Source: GAS188 sp963794475 (GTDB taxonomy: Bacteria; Pseudomonadota; Alphaproteobacteria; Rhizobiales; Beijerinckiaceae). From it: DNA of 64,000 nucleotides. Under the pieces are notes generated by a model, which had not been told where the DNA came from, ran no database searches, and saw only the letters and a list, made by a program, of their open reading frames with translations. The position numbers were made by a program, and so were the translations under genes. The stretch spans positions 62,001 through 126,000 of the forward strand of contig CAWCDW010000006.1 of the NCBI GenBank assembly GCA_963794475.1, read 5' to 3'. Below are positions 1-7,792 of the stretch, in pieces (within the stretch, counting starts at the first letter, position 1; every line of letters starts with the position of its first letter).

Positions 1-155
1 AGGGTGGTACCGATCACCGTGATGGCGCCGATGATCACGGTCGAGATGAGCGCCGCGATTAGCCCGTATTCAATGGCGGTCGCGCCGGCTTGGTCCCGGA
101 GGAATGAGGCAAGCCGATTGCTCTCGGGAGAAAGATGTGAGATCGCCGATTCCAT
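1..155 (-). CDS. Flp/Fap-type IVb pilin, 3' end cut by the window
   Basis: Major subunit of a Flp (tight adherence) type IVb pilus, processed at the inner membrane by a prepilin peptidase and assembled by the Cpa/Tad machine. The first 51 residues are visible. A charged leader is followed by the family hallmark GATAIEYGLIAALIS, the cleavage and polymerisation segment that continues into the hydrophobic helix. The ATG is preceded by AGAGGA at good spacing, which fixes the start. The gene runs off the left edge. cpaB of the same system lies 1.1 kb upstream on the same strand. Confident family call. Confidence 0.9.
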   Translation of the reverse strand, partial: MESAISHLSPESNRLASFLRDQAGATAIEYGLIAALISTVIIGAITVIGTT

Positions 156-522
156 CAGGGTCCTCTTTGGGAACTATGCGCTGCATCGTTCAGAGGAATT
201 ATGCATTTGTCTCATTGCAATATCGTAAATCGGCGAGAAAAATTGCTATGCAATACATTCGTTTTGTCGACACATATTCAGCTACAAAGCCGAGATTGCA
301 ATCGGCAAAGGGTTCGCGCGTGTATTGGCGGCCCCGCGAAAAATGCGAGCGAGGTAGCGAGCGAAGCCGTGTGGGATACCCCCGATGAGGTATCGGCAAC
401 GGCAGCTTGGTCAGGGGCGCGGCGACGCGGACCGACGAACTCGGAAAACGGGGCGTCGAGCTTGCATGGAGAGGCGCGAAAGAGGGCGGGGCGGCATCCT
501 CATCCGCCGAGCACCGGCGGAA
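156..522. other. Non-coding stretch upstream of the Flp pilin gene
   Basis: No convincing gene. The part next to the pilin gene (about 195-300) is AT-richer than the surroundings and is the likely place for the pilin promoter. I could not define clear -35/-10 boxes. Confidence 0.4.
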
Positions 523-777
523 TCACCTGAGCCGGTCACGGCTCGAGATCAGGTGCCGAGCATGCTCGTCGCGTGGGGAACGCCGGCGAGCTTCATCGCG
601 GATCTGATCGGCAGTCATGTGGATATCGCCGGTCAAGTCATTCACGATGCCTTGCACGATGACATGCTTTTGCATGCGGCAAGCCTGTGCAATGGCGCTC
701 GGGCTCGAGCAACAATCCGAGAACGCCGTCTCCCCCTGATGGTCGACAAATTGCACGCGATATATCGGAGGTTGCAT
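523..777 (-). CDS. Small hypothetical protein (84 aa)
   Basis: Not recognised. The start is supported by a good ribosome site (GGGAGG, 7 bases before the ATG). The protein begins MQPPIYRVQFVDHQG and has a mixed hydrophobic/polar pattern like a small folded cytoplasmic domain, followed by a charged tail rich in Arg and Asp. No signal peptide or membrane segment. It lies between cpaB and the Flp pilin on the same strand, but its role in piliation is unknown. It could be a chance frame, though the ribosome site argues against that. Confidence 0.5.
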   Translation of the reverse strand: MQPPIYRVQFVDHQGETAFSDCCSSPSAIAQACRMQKHVIVQGIVNDLTGDIHMTADQIRDEARRRSPRDEHARHLISSRDRLR

Positions 778-1272
778 TCGTCGCCTCCCGTCACTTTGCC
801 CGTAAAATTGTCCCGTCAAATGTTCTGCGGGCGATTATAAAGTCAAAGCGAACGCTTTATAACCGGCTGTCAAAGATCATCTTGGCTACTCCGATTGAGA
901 TACGCTCACCGAAGTGACCGCGGGCGTCCGAAGGAAAAGCATCAACTTTCGCGCCTCCTCTTCGCTGAAACGCCGGGGGACCGACGCAAGGACAGGGGGC
1001 GACCGAATGAGCGCACGATCGGCGGCGCTCGCGTAAACGAGACAGCGCACGTTGATCCAGAGGCCGCGATGTCGTGCTTCCTCGCGCTCACCAGGCAACG
1101 ACGCGGGTGTCCCGTCGAGGGGCGTTCCGGGGTTGATTGAACCCCGGCTTGCTTTGCAGGGCACATGGCGGGTTCGAGTGCCGAACCGCTATTGCCGAAC
1201 CGCTATCAGGGTCGAAGCCGTCGATGGAGTATGGTCTTTTCGGAAAGCAGCTGCGATTTTTTCCGACAATGC
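778..1272. other. Intergenic region between the small hypothetical gene and cpaB
   Basis: No supported gene. A minus-strand open frame at about 886-1164 opens only with GTG, has no ribosome site and resembles nothing I know. A GGTTCGAG string near 1170 recalls a tRNA T-loop but its flanks do not pair. Confidence 0.35.
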
Positions 1273-2088
1273 TTAGGGCGCGGCCCGGCCCTGCCCGCCT
1301 TGAAAGACCGAATACTCTTCGCGGGCAGAGCCCCTCACGATCGCAATCGTCGTCGTGCTTGCGCGCGGCAGGGGCCGGGACGGGCTTACGTCGGCGACAC
1401 TCCGCAAGGCAAGGGTGAGCGTTCCGGAGCGCTGAGCGAGCGCGATCGCGTTGACTTCCTCAGGGTCGAGCTCGAGGGTCGCGGTTTCCCCCACTGCGAC
1501 ACGTCCGCCGTTCTTTTCCTCGATGTTGGGCCCGATGGCGAGAACACGGATGTTTTGAAGCAGCGTTTCGCTCGAATAAACCTCCGTTCCTTGTGATTTC
1601 GACGCGCGCGGATCCTTGAAAATTCGGATCACGTCCACATGGTCGTTCGGCAGGATGAGGGCGCCGGCGCTATTCGAACCGCGCTGGTCGATGCTGATGG
1701 CGAGTGCCCGCTTGCCTTCGGGGAGGATCGCGGCCAGGTATCCAGCGTCGGATTGGACGAGCTTGTCCTTGTTGATGGGCTCGTTCGCGACGAAGGTTTC
1801 ACGAACGATGGCGCCAACCGTTTGGGCAAGCCCATTCGGTGTCTTGTCCTTGACAATCATCCCGTCGCTAACCCCGTCCGCGGGCCACGGAAGCCATTTG
1901 AGCTGGCCAGCGCTGAGCTTCGTTCCGAGGCGAAGATCGGCCGCCGCCACGAGGACTTCGGCGGCAGGGATGACTTCCTTCTGGACCACCGGTTGAGGAG
2001 CGGGCACCGCTTCTCGCCAGCTCGACAGGTAGGCCGCCGTCAACCCGGACACGAGTGCGATGGCGATAATAGGCATTCGACTTTTCAT
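1273..2088 (-). CDS. cpaB: Flp pilus assembly protein CpaB (RcpC family)
   Basis: Periplasmic/inner-membrane component of the Flp pilus secretion machine, thought to act with the CpaC secretin. The protein (271 aa) has an N-terminal membrane anchor (IIAIALVSGLTAAYL), then an SAF-type beta-clip region (EVLVAAADLRLGTKLSAGQL) and the RcpC/CpaB domain (RALAISIDQRGSNSAGALIL, NDHVDVI). The ATG at 2088 is chosen because GGGTGGGA precedes it; an upstream in-frame start adds 14 poorly conserved residues. The usual neighbours cpaA and cpaC are not in the window, so the locus is either split or continues beyond the left edge. Confidence 0.9.
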   Translation of the reverse strand: MKSRMPIIAIALVSGLTAAYLSSWREAVPAPQPVVQKEVIPAAEVLVAAADLRLGTKLSAGQLKWLPWPADGVSDGMIVKDKTPNGLAQTVGAIVRETFVANEPINKDKLVQSDAGYLAAILPEGKRALAISIDQRGSNSAGALILPNDHVDVIRIFKDPRASKSQGTEVYSSETLLQNIRVLAIGPNIEEKNGGRVAVGETATLELDPEEVNAIALAQRSGTLTLALRSVADVSPSRPLPRASTTTIAIVRGSAREEYSVFQGGQGRAAP

Positions 2089-2534
2089 TCGTCCCACCCT
2101 GCAGGAATCCGCGCCCCATGCCGGCGCCACGGCAAGAGGGGCGCTATGGTCGTGGCGAACGCTGTTCGGCGCGACGCGTCTATCGAGAATGGACGTCCCA
2201 GCTGTGCCGCGACATCGTCTCTAAAGTACATGCCATTTACTTGTTGAAGGAACGCTAAACAGAAATGAAAATTGCAATTATCTCCATTAGTATTTTATGG
2301 AATCGATCGGCGCACGCCCGAACGGCGAGATTTTTTTCGTTCGCGGCGTCTGGAGTTGTTGCCGGCTCGAAAAGATCCGGACAGAAATTACTGAATTCCG
2401 CGGCAATTTTTATGGCCGATTAACAATCTCGCAATTGACGGCACTTATGTTTCCACGCGCGGACAAAGCTTTGACCGCTTCATTGAAGCGTGGATGCAAC
2501 CGGCGGGATCTGTTTCAGCCAGCGGAATGATCTC
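2089..2534. other. AT-rich intergenic region between cpaB and the PilZ gene
   Basis: No supported gene. The segment around 2240-2420 is clearly AT-richer than neighbouring DNA and must carry the divergent promoters of cpaB (minus) and the PilZ gene (plus). I found no clean promoter boxes. Confidence 0.35.
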
Positions 2535-2891
2535 ATGAGAACCGAGCGGCGCAGGAACTATCGTATTCAATGGCACTCGCGTGCGATGATTTCAAGCTGC
2601 GACGGCGATTGGAGCTCTCCTTGCGTTCTCAGCGATTTTTCGAACGGCGGAGCCAAGATATCCGGGCTGAGCGTGAGACACGTTCCGGATCAGTTTTTTC
2701 TGCGCATGGCGCGCGGCGTCAGGCCCCGGAACTGCCGAGTTCTTTGGCGGAGCGCGGACGCGATCGGCGTTGCATTCACCGACGCGGCTCTAAGCGCGGA
2801 AGACATGAACATCCGACGCACGGCCACTCGGAAAAGGCGAGCGACACCATCTGGAAATAGATTGGAGCAGGCCGACGAGGCTGTGCGATGA
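2535..2891 (+). CDS. PilZ-domain protein, possible c-di-GMP receptor (118 aa)
   Basis: Single PilZ domain. The N-terminal RTERRRNYR fits the RxxxR half of the c-di-GMP site and DFSNGGAKI is the D/NxSxxG half. The C-terminal strand WRSADAIGVAF matches the family's GVxF ending. PilZ proteins bind cyclic di-GMP and change motility, adhesion or polysaccharide output. Its position next to Flp pilus genes fits an adhesion role, but that is inference. The ATG at 2535 was chosen because the domain begins right after it; a longer in-frame start adds 15 unconserved residues. A basic tail of about 30 residues follows the domain. Confidence 0.8.
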   Translation: MRTERRRNYRIQWHSRAMISSCDGDWSSPCVLSDFSNGGAKISGLSVRHVPDQFFLRMARGVRPRNCRVLWRSADAIGVAFTDAALSAEDMNIRRTATRKRRATPSGNRLEQADEAVR

Positions 2892-3047
2892 ATTTGTCGT
2901 CGGGGGCGATTCCCAGGACTGCAAGTCTCGGATTTGTGTAATCTATACTGAGAGAATATCCTATCTTATTGTTTGGACTTGGGCTGCGAGACAGATTGCA
3001 AGGGAGAAAGTGGCCGAGGTGCGCGCTTTGCTTCAGGGGTGTTCGCG

Positions 3048-3215
3048 ATGACGCAGGTCGCGGATGGCATCGGACACTTGGTTTGCCGGGTGATCTGGGC
3101 ATTCGCGCCTCAATGCCAAACGGGCGAGTCGGTCGCCAACATCGGATTGGGCGCGCTGGCGCTTATCCTGATTTCCGTGGGCGTCTCGAGATTTCTCAGC
3201 CGGGCCGGCGGCTGA
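3048..3215 (+). CDS. Small hypothetical membrane protein (55 aa)
   Basis: Not recognised. It has one predicted membrane helix (IGLGALALILISVGV) and a short basic C-terminus. AGGGG lies 7-8 bases before the ATG. It sits alone between the PilZ gene and the convergent phosphopantetheinyl transferase gene. Short length makes this call tentative. Confidence 0.4.
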   Translation: MTQVADGIGHLVCRVIWAFAPQCQTGESVANIGLGALALILISVGVSRFLSRAGG

Positions 3216-3242
3216 GCGCGCCCTTCCCGATGCTGCCTCTCA

Positions 3243-3863
3243 TCAGCCTCGGCAAGCCAGGGCAATGACGTGGCTCGCGGCTGCCGCCTCGATCGTCACC
3301 TTTCGCCCATAGCTCGTGATGGCTTCGCGCCTCGCAAAGTCGATGTCGATATCCTTGTAGTCGAGGAAAATCCCGTCTTCGGGATAGACCGCCTTGAAGA
3401 CCGCTTCCTTTGCGACGAACAAATGACGTCCTTGCAAGAAATTTTTTCCGTATCGCAGGCGCTCGGCGGGCGTCGAGATGAAGTTCGCGAGATCATCCGG
3501 CAATGGCTCGGCGGGCTCGATATCGATGCCGAGGCAGGAAATATCCGCTGCCCGCGCGACGGCGGCCACAGCCACCGCACGATCATGCGCGAGCGAACCC
3601 ACGATGCCCCGGGGCCAGAGTGGCGCACCCGAGGGCGCCTTGGGGATAGGAATGCCGCGATGGTGAAGCCGTTCGAGGAGCACGCGAGCGACGATACGTG
3701 CGGCGCCGCTGCCACGTCGCACACTTGCGGCCGCATCCGAAAAGGAATCCGCCTCCCCTGGCATCAGGGCATCTTCGTCGCCCTCTGCAATGAATCGATG
3801 GCCGATCTCAATCCCGGGCTTTGCCAGCGATTGGATTAAGGCGGCGAGCGGGTCGACGCTCAT
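3243..3863 (-). CDS. 4'-phosphopantetheinyl transferase (Sfp/EntD type)
   Basis: Transfers the 4'-phosphopantetheine arm of CoA to a serine of a carrier protein. The 206-aa protein carries the superfamily motifs in order: GSLAHD (about residue 89), LGIDIE (about 110) with the Mg-binding Asp and Glu, and FVAKEAVFKA (about 148), the WxxKEA-type motif. Length and motif spacing fit the EntD/Sfp group rather than AcpS. No NRPS or PKS gene is nearby, so its carrier protein is elsewhere in the genome. Confidence 0.88.
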   Translation of the reverse strand: MSVDPLAALIQSLAKPGIEIGHRFIAEGDEDALMPGEADSFSDAAASVRRGSGAARIVARVLLERLHHRGIPIPKAPSGAPLWPRGIVGSLAHDRAVAVAAVARAADISCLGIDIEPAEPLPDDLANFISTPAERLRYGKNFLQGRHLFVAKEAVFKAVYPEDGIFLDYKDIDIDFARREAITSYGRKVTIEAAAASHVIALACRG

Positions 3864-4239
3864 TGCATTTGCTCACGGCCCTTTGCCTTCGTCGCGAATC
3901 ACGCGAGAGCCAATCGCTGTTACCGGCGCCGGCGTCAAATGGCGAGAGGAAAAAGGAAGGTCGAGAGCCATGTAGGCTTCGGCGGGGCCGCCTTCAGGCC
4001 GCGATGCTCAAGACGAGCACCCGTAAAGGGCATGTGCCCTTCAGCTTGCGCTGTGGAAAAGAAACCGACCCGAGCCCGCGTTTCCTTCCGGCCGGCATTT
4101 TACCCTACGATCGAGGCTTGCCGCGAGCGGGCACGAGAGAAAGTCGAGTGAACCTGGTGCAAGAAAATCACACTGGCTTGATTTGTAATCGAGCCAGCAT
4201 ACCAAGTCATTGCACGCCATGCGGCACGCCTTAAACTTG
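3864..4239. other. Intergenic region upstream of the sRNA candidate
   Basis: No supported gene. Its right end holds a candidate -35 (TTGCAC, 4210-4215) with a 17-base spacer to a weak -10 (AAACTT, 4233-4238) that would start the small RNA at about 4245. Confidence 0.35.
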
Positions 4240-4331
4240 GATTTGCGGTGATTCGTCATCTCGTCACCGCATGCCCATTTTGGGCGTTTCCTCCCTGGAC
4301 TTTAGGCCGCTTTCGAGCGGCCTTTTTTTTA
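4240..4331 (+). ncRNA. Candidate trans-acting small RNA with three hairpins and a CCUCCC single strand
   Basis: Read on the plus strand, this 90-base stretch folds simply: stem 1 GCGGTGA/TCACCGC (4245-4251 with 4264-4270), stem 2 GCCCA/TGGGC (4273-4277 with 4281-4285), an unpaired TTTCCTCCCTGGACTTT (4287-4303), then an intrinsic terminator. The unpaired CCUCCC can pair with Shine-Dalgarno sequences. Similar anti-SD segments between hairpins are known from alphaproteobacterial Hfq-dependent sRNAs (for example the MmgR/alpha-r14 and cuckoo-type families); membership is not proven here. No protein gene lies upstream for this terminator to serve. Confidence 0.5.
4304..4331 (+). terminator. Rho-independent terminator of the sRNA candidate
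   Basis: Perfect 7-bp stem AGGCCGC/GCGGCCT with a TTTCGA loop, followed by a run of eight to nine T on the plus strand. The orientation fits the plus-strand small RNA, not the flanking minus-strand genes. Confidence 0.85.
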
Positions 4332-4470
4332 CCCGCGAGTGCTTTTTGTAACCTGCGCTCGCGCGGCAAGGCAAGCGCAACTGTAGCGATGTCGCTCGTT
4401 AACGCCGCTCGACCTCTGAATAAGCGCGCGGTCCTCGGCGCGCTCAGGCGGCGTGATTTGAGGCTTCCGG

Positions 4471-6795
4471 CTATCCCCGCGTCAGCACACATTTTCTCCC
4501 GGCCGTCCGCAGCCGCGAGCAGACGCGCTCGGCGACTTCGCGCGAGAGAGGTCCCACCTTGACGCGATAGAACACGCCTACGCTGCCGAGATTGTCGCGA
4601 GTGACGGAACCGTTTTGAAGCGCGCCCGGAAACTCTTTCTGGAGCTGCGACAAGGTTGCGCGCGCGTCGCTCTCGGAAAGGCTCGACGCCAGTCGCAGCG
4701 AGAAAGCGCCGCCGCTCGCCGGCGCGGGACGAGGAACGATCGTCTTCTCGGGCGTTTCGGCCGTCTCCGGCGTTTCCGACGGCGCCGCGCTCGCCTCGAG
4801 CATGGGCTCAGGAGCCTCCGGTGGCGTGATCATCAAAGGAGCGCCGACAGTGCTCGCGCCCTGGGCGTTCTGATCCGTGGGCTTGGGTTCGGGAGCAACC
4901 GGTGCGGGCGGCGGCTTCGTCGCGCGGGCGGGCGGCATATGGCTCGTGGCGATCAGGGCGGCCGATTTGGCCGGCCGGGTGAGGACGGGCTTGCTGGCAA
5001 TTGTCACCCCCGCGGTCTTCGCTGGCGACGGCGAAGCCGGCGGAGCAAGCCCCTCGCTCGGACGGTCGGCCGGGGCCGTCGTCTTCGGAGAGGGCGTGCC
5101 CTCCCCGTTCGGTCCACTTGTCGTTTTGCCAAGCTCGATCGCGCGGGGCGGGTTAGGAGAAGGGAGCTTCGCGGTGGGGGAAGCCTCAGCTTGCGGGTTT
5201 GCGGTCGTCTCGGCCCCGGCTCCCGGCGATGGCGCCAACATACCCGTCGCATCCGGAGCCGCTGGCGGACTGGCACTATTCGCGACGGCGCTACCCTCCG
5301 TTGCGGGGGGAGGCATGAGGGCTGGCGGATCGGTTCGAGGCGCGGTGGCATCAGCGGCGGGCGCGGAACCATAATCTGGAAGCTGGACGGCGGCGGCGCC
5401 GGATTTCTCCGTCGCGGACGCCGAAGAGACGGGCTCTGCGGCCGGCAGGGATCGCTCCCGCTCCGGCCCGGCGATGTCGACCGGCGCGGGAGCCGCGGCC
5501 GTTGCATCCTCAGCCTTGGCGAGGGGCGCCGCATCCGGCGACCCCGTGCCTGAAAAGATGGTGCTCGAAGTAACGGGTGCTCGACTGCGCGGCGCCTCGT
5601 TCGAGGCGATGGCCGCGGGTGGCGGCGCGGCCAACACGGCAGGGGCGGACGGTGACGGCGGCGGTGGCGCCAACGTCTGTGGTGCCGCGAGAGCCGGGTC
5701 AGCCGATACCATGCTCGCATCTTTTTCGGGAGGGACGTCGGCGGGCCTCGAAGACACTGCCGGGATCGACGCCGCGGCCGACGGCACAGGCACGCTTTTG
5801 GCGACTTCGGCCGGCGGCTCGCTTTTCGCCGGTCGTGCGACCGTTCGGTCGAGTGAGGCGGAGGCGCTCGTAGCCGACGAGACGGCGGCCTCGGCGACGC
5901 TCCTCGGGCTTGCGACCGGCGCTTGAGGCTTCGCCTCCTTCATCTGTCCTCGCGGGAGTTCGCCCACCGGGCTCAGCATGACGATCGCCGTTCCGGTTCC
6001 CAGCGCGAGCAGGAGAAGCGGCAGGGCAAGCGAGCGAGCGGAGCGCAACAGGACGCTCTGCGTCACGACTGTCGCGTGCGCCGAACCCTCGGGCTCGGCG
6101 GTCACGCGCTCGATGCCATCGAGGCGGGCAGCCGCGCCCGCGAGGAATGTGCGCGCCTCGTGCTCGAAGCGCCTGACGATCTCCCCTTGCGAGGATTTGG
6201 CTCGCCCCCCTTGCCGATCCGTGCCGCCCGCCGAATCGGCCTCGCGCGGCTTGCGAGACTCTCCGATGCCGGAAGCACGCTTCATCGCAGCCCTCGCCGC
6301 ACGGCCCTGATAGGCGTCGGAAATTTTCGGAGAGGAAGTCCCGGGCGAGCCCTTGCGGTCGATCGGCGTGACCGAGGAGGCTCGAACCTTCTCGGCGTCC
6401 TCACGATTGGCGCCCTCGGAGCGTGTGTCCCGGCCGACGATCCGAGCCAGTTTCGTAAGCACCTCATCGCCTTGCTTCGAAGCTGCCGCTGGCTTGCGAA
6501 GAACGGCGGACGCAACCTCGCGCAACCGCCTCTCGACGGCGTCGAGATCGGTGAGCTTCACTGCCGCCGGTACCGGACGCGCCGATCCGCCCGGCGACGA
6601 TGCGCCCTGACCGTTGCGCACGGAGCTCGGCTTGGTTTCGGTCGCGATGCGAATATTCTCGACCCGAGCCGTTGTCGCCTGGCGATCGTGCCCACCCGAA
6701 GCGACATCCGGGGAAGCAGGATCGACGAAATCTCGCAATCTCCGCTCGAGATCATCAAGGTCAATGCTTTGAATGGAAGATTTCGCGGGGTTCAT
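4471..6795 (-). CDS. Large Pro/Ala-rich SPOR-domain envelope protein
   Basis: A 774-aa bitopic inner-membrane protein. The N-terminal 240 residues are cytoplasmic and polar, with a repeated DLDDLERRLRDF / DLDAVERRLREVA helix. One membrane helix follows (ALPLLLLALGTGTAIVML). About 400 residues of Ala/Pro/Ser-rich linker reach into the periplasm and end in a C-terminal SPOR domain (FSLRLASSLSESDARATLSQ ... FYRVKVGPL). SPOR domains bind denuded glycan strands at the septum, so a role in cell division or envelope remodelling is likely. GGAG eight bases before the ATG at 6795 fixes the start; an upstream in-frame start adds 29 residues without support. Confidence 0.8.
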   Translation of the reverse strand: MNPAKSSIQSIDLDDLERRLRDFVDPASPDVASGGHDRQATTARVENIRIATETKPSSVRNGQGASSPGGSARPVPAAVKLTDLDAVERRLREVASAVLRKPAAASKQGDEVLTKLARIVGRDTRSEGANREDAEKVRASSVTPIDRKGSPGTSSPKISDAYQGRAARAAMKRASGIGESRKPREADSAGGTDRQGGRAKSSQGEIVRRFEHEARTFLAGAAARLDGIERVTAEPEGSAHATVVTQSVLLRSARSLALPLLLLALGTGTAIVMLSPVGELPRGQMKEAKPQAPVASPRSVAEAAVSSATSASASLDRTVARPAKSEPPAEVAKSVPVPSAAASIPAVSSRPADVPPEKDASMVSADPALAAPQTLAPPPPSPSAPAVLAAPPPAAIASNEAPRSRAPVTSSTIFSGTGSPDAAPLAKAEDATAAAPAPVDIAGPERERSLPAAEPVSSASATEKSGAAAVQLPDYGSAPAADATAPRTDPPALMPPPATEGSAVANSASPPAAPDATGMLAPSPGAGAETTANPQAEASPTAKLPSPNPPRAIELGKTTSGPNGEGTPSPKTTAPADRPSEGLAPPASPSPAKTAGVTIASKPVLTRPAKSAALIATSHMPPARATKPPPAPVAPEPKPTDQNAQGASTVGAPLMITPPEAPEPMLEASAAPSETPETAETPEKTIVPRPAPASGGAFSLRLASSLSESDARATLSQLQKEFPGALQNGSVTRDNLGSVGVFYRVKVGPLSREVAERVCSRLRTAGRKCVLTRG

Positions 6796-7156
6796 TGTCA
6801 ATCTCCGAGCGGTCCCCCGCGCCGCAACTTTGGTCGTCTTCAGTGTCTGCGGGACAATGACGACAGGAGTGGGGAAGGTCAATATTTATGAAAAGGATAT
6901 CGAGCTCGATAATTCATTTTTGAGGTATTTTCTTCCCGCACTCACAATTTGAAAGCCTAATTTTTTCAATATATTCTTTCGTTTTCTTATATATACTGAG
7001 GATGTTGAACCTAGAAATTCCGGTGTCGGCCTTCCCCAACGATGTTCTGCGGCTTCTCAATCTATTATTGAGTAACGAGGGTTGCACAACTATAGCGCGA
7101 GTTCCGGCTCGTTCAGCTCGGTGTCGCCCCCTTTGCAGGAGCGCGCTTGCGTCCGT
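6796..7156. other. AT-rich intergenic region
   Basis: No gene seen. The segment at about 6885-7080 is strongly AT-rich (TATATATAC near 6992) and is the likely promoter region of the SPOR-domain gene on the minus strand. Confidence 0.4.
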
Positions 7157-7399
7157 TTAGGCCCCGAGATGAATGGGGCTGTCGCGTTTTTCGCGCTCGG
7201 TCGGCATGTCGTCCGGCCCGGCCCCCGGCCGTTCCCTGTCGTCATCGTCCCGATCGGCCCCCGAACCCAGAATGTTGAGCGTACCACGCGTGTCGACGGC
7301 AACCGCCGCGGTCAAGGTCCAAGCCTTGGCCGATACGCCCAGCATCAATTTGCCGAGGCCACGAAACGGTTTGACGATCAACTTCGATCTTCCCGCCAT
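7157..7399 (-). CDS. Small hypothetical protein (80 aa)
   Basis: Not recognised. A strong ribosome site (GAGAGGAGC) precedes the ATG. The N-terminal half is basic then hydrophobic (LGKLMLGVSAKAWTLTAAVA), and the C-terminal half is very acidic and charged (ADRDDDDRERPGAG). It could be a small membrane-associated or exported protein with a disordered tail. No neighbour suggests a function. Confidence 0.5.
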   Translation of the reverse strand: MAGRSKLIVKPFRGLGKLMLGVSAKAWTLTAAVAVDTRGTLNILGSGADRDDDDRERPGAGPDDMPTEREKRDSPIHLGA

Positions 7400-7792
7400 G
7401 ACCTGCTCCTCTCAAATAAAGGGCAAGGCTCTAAAGTTCTGCTGAATGCTTCTTGCCAGGACAGCGTCAGCATCTGGCGCAGCGTATAGCCCATTTCCGA
7501 GATGGATGGCGAGCCTTTATTACAAATTTTTGGGATTTATTTTGTCAGTTGGGTAAGCAGGTAGCCGGAGTGTTCGAGATCCAGGCTTTTTCGACCCGAC
7601 AACCGAGCGATGGCGTCCTCGGATTCGACGACGCGGCGAGAATACAGGCCTCGTTGACAGCGCGGCGGGCATGACGAACACTGTTCGCGCGTCACTGCGA
7701 GCTTGATCCGCGTCCGTATGTCGCGATCCGGCTCGTCGATCGCCTGAAAATGGGCCGAAAGAGCCACAGCCACTTTGGGAGGAGATATAAGG
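7400..7792. other. Intergenic region upstream of the Liv-type operon
   Basis: No convincing gene. It holds an AT-rich patch (7515-7550) that may contain the operon promoter, and ends in the strong ribosome site GGGAGGAG of the binding-protein gene. Confidence 0.4.

Noticed and set aside
886..1164. 92-codon minus-strand frame between cpaB and the small hypothetical gene
   Set aside because: Opens only with GTG, lacks a ribosome site, and the product has no recognisable pattern.
1155..1215. tRNA-like T-loop string GGTTCGAG
   Set aside because: The flanking five bases on each side do not pair and no acceptor or anticodon stem can be drawn.
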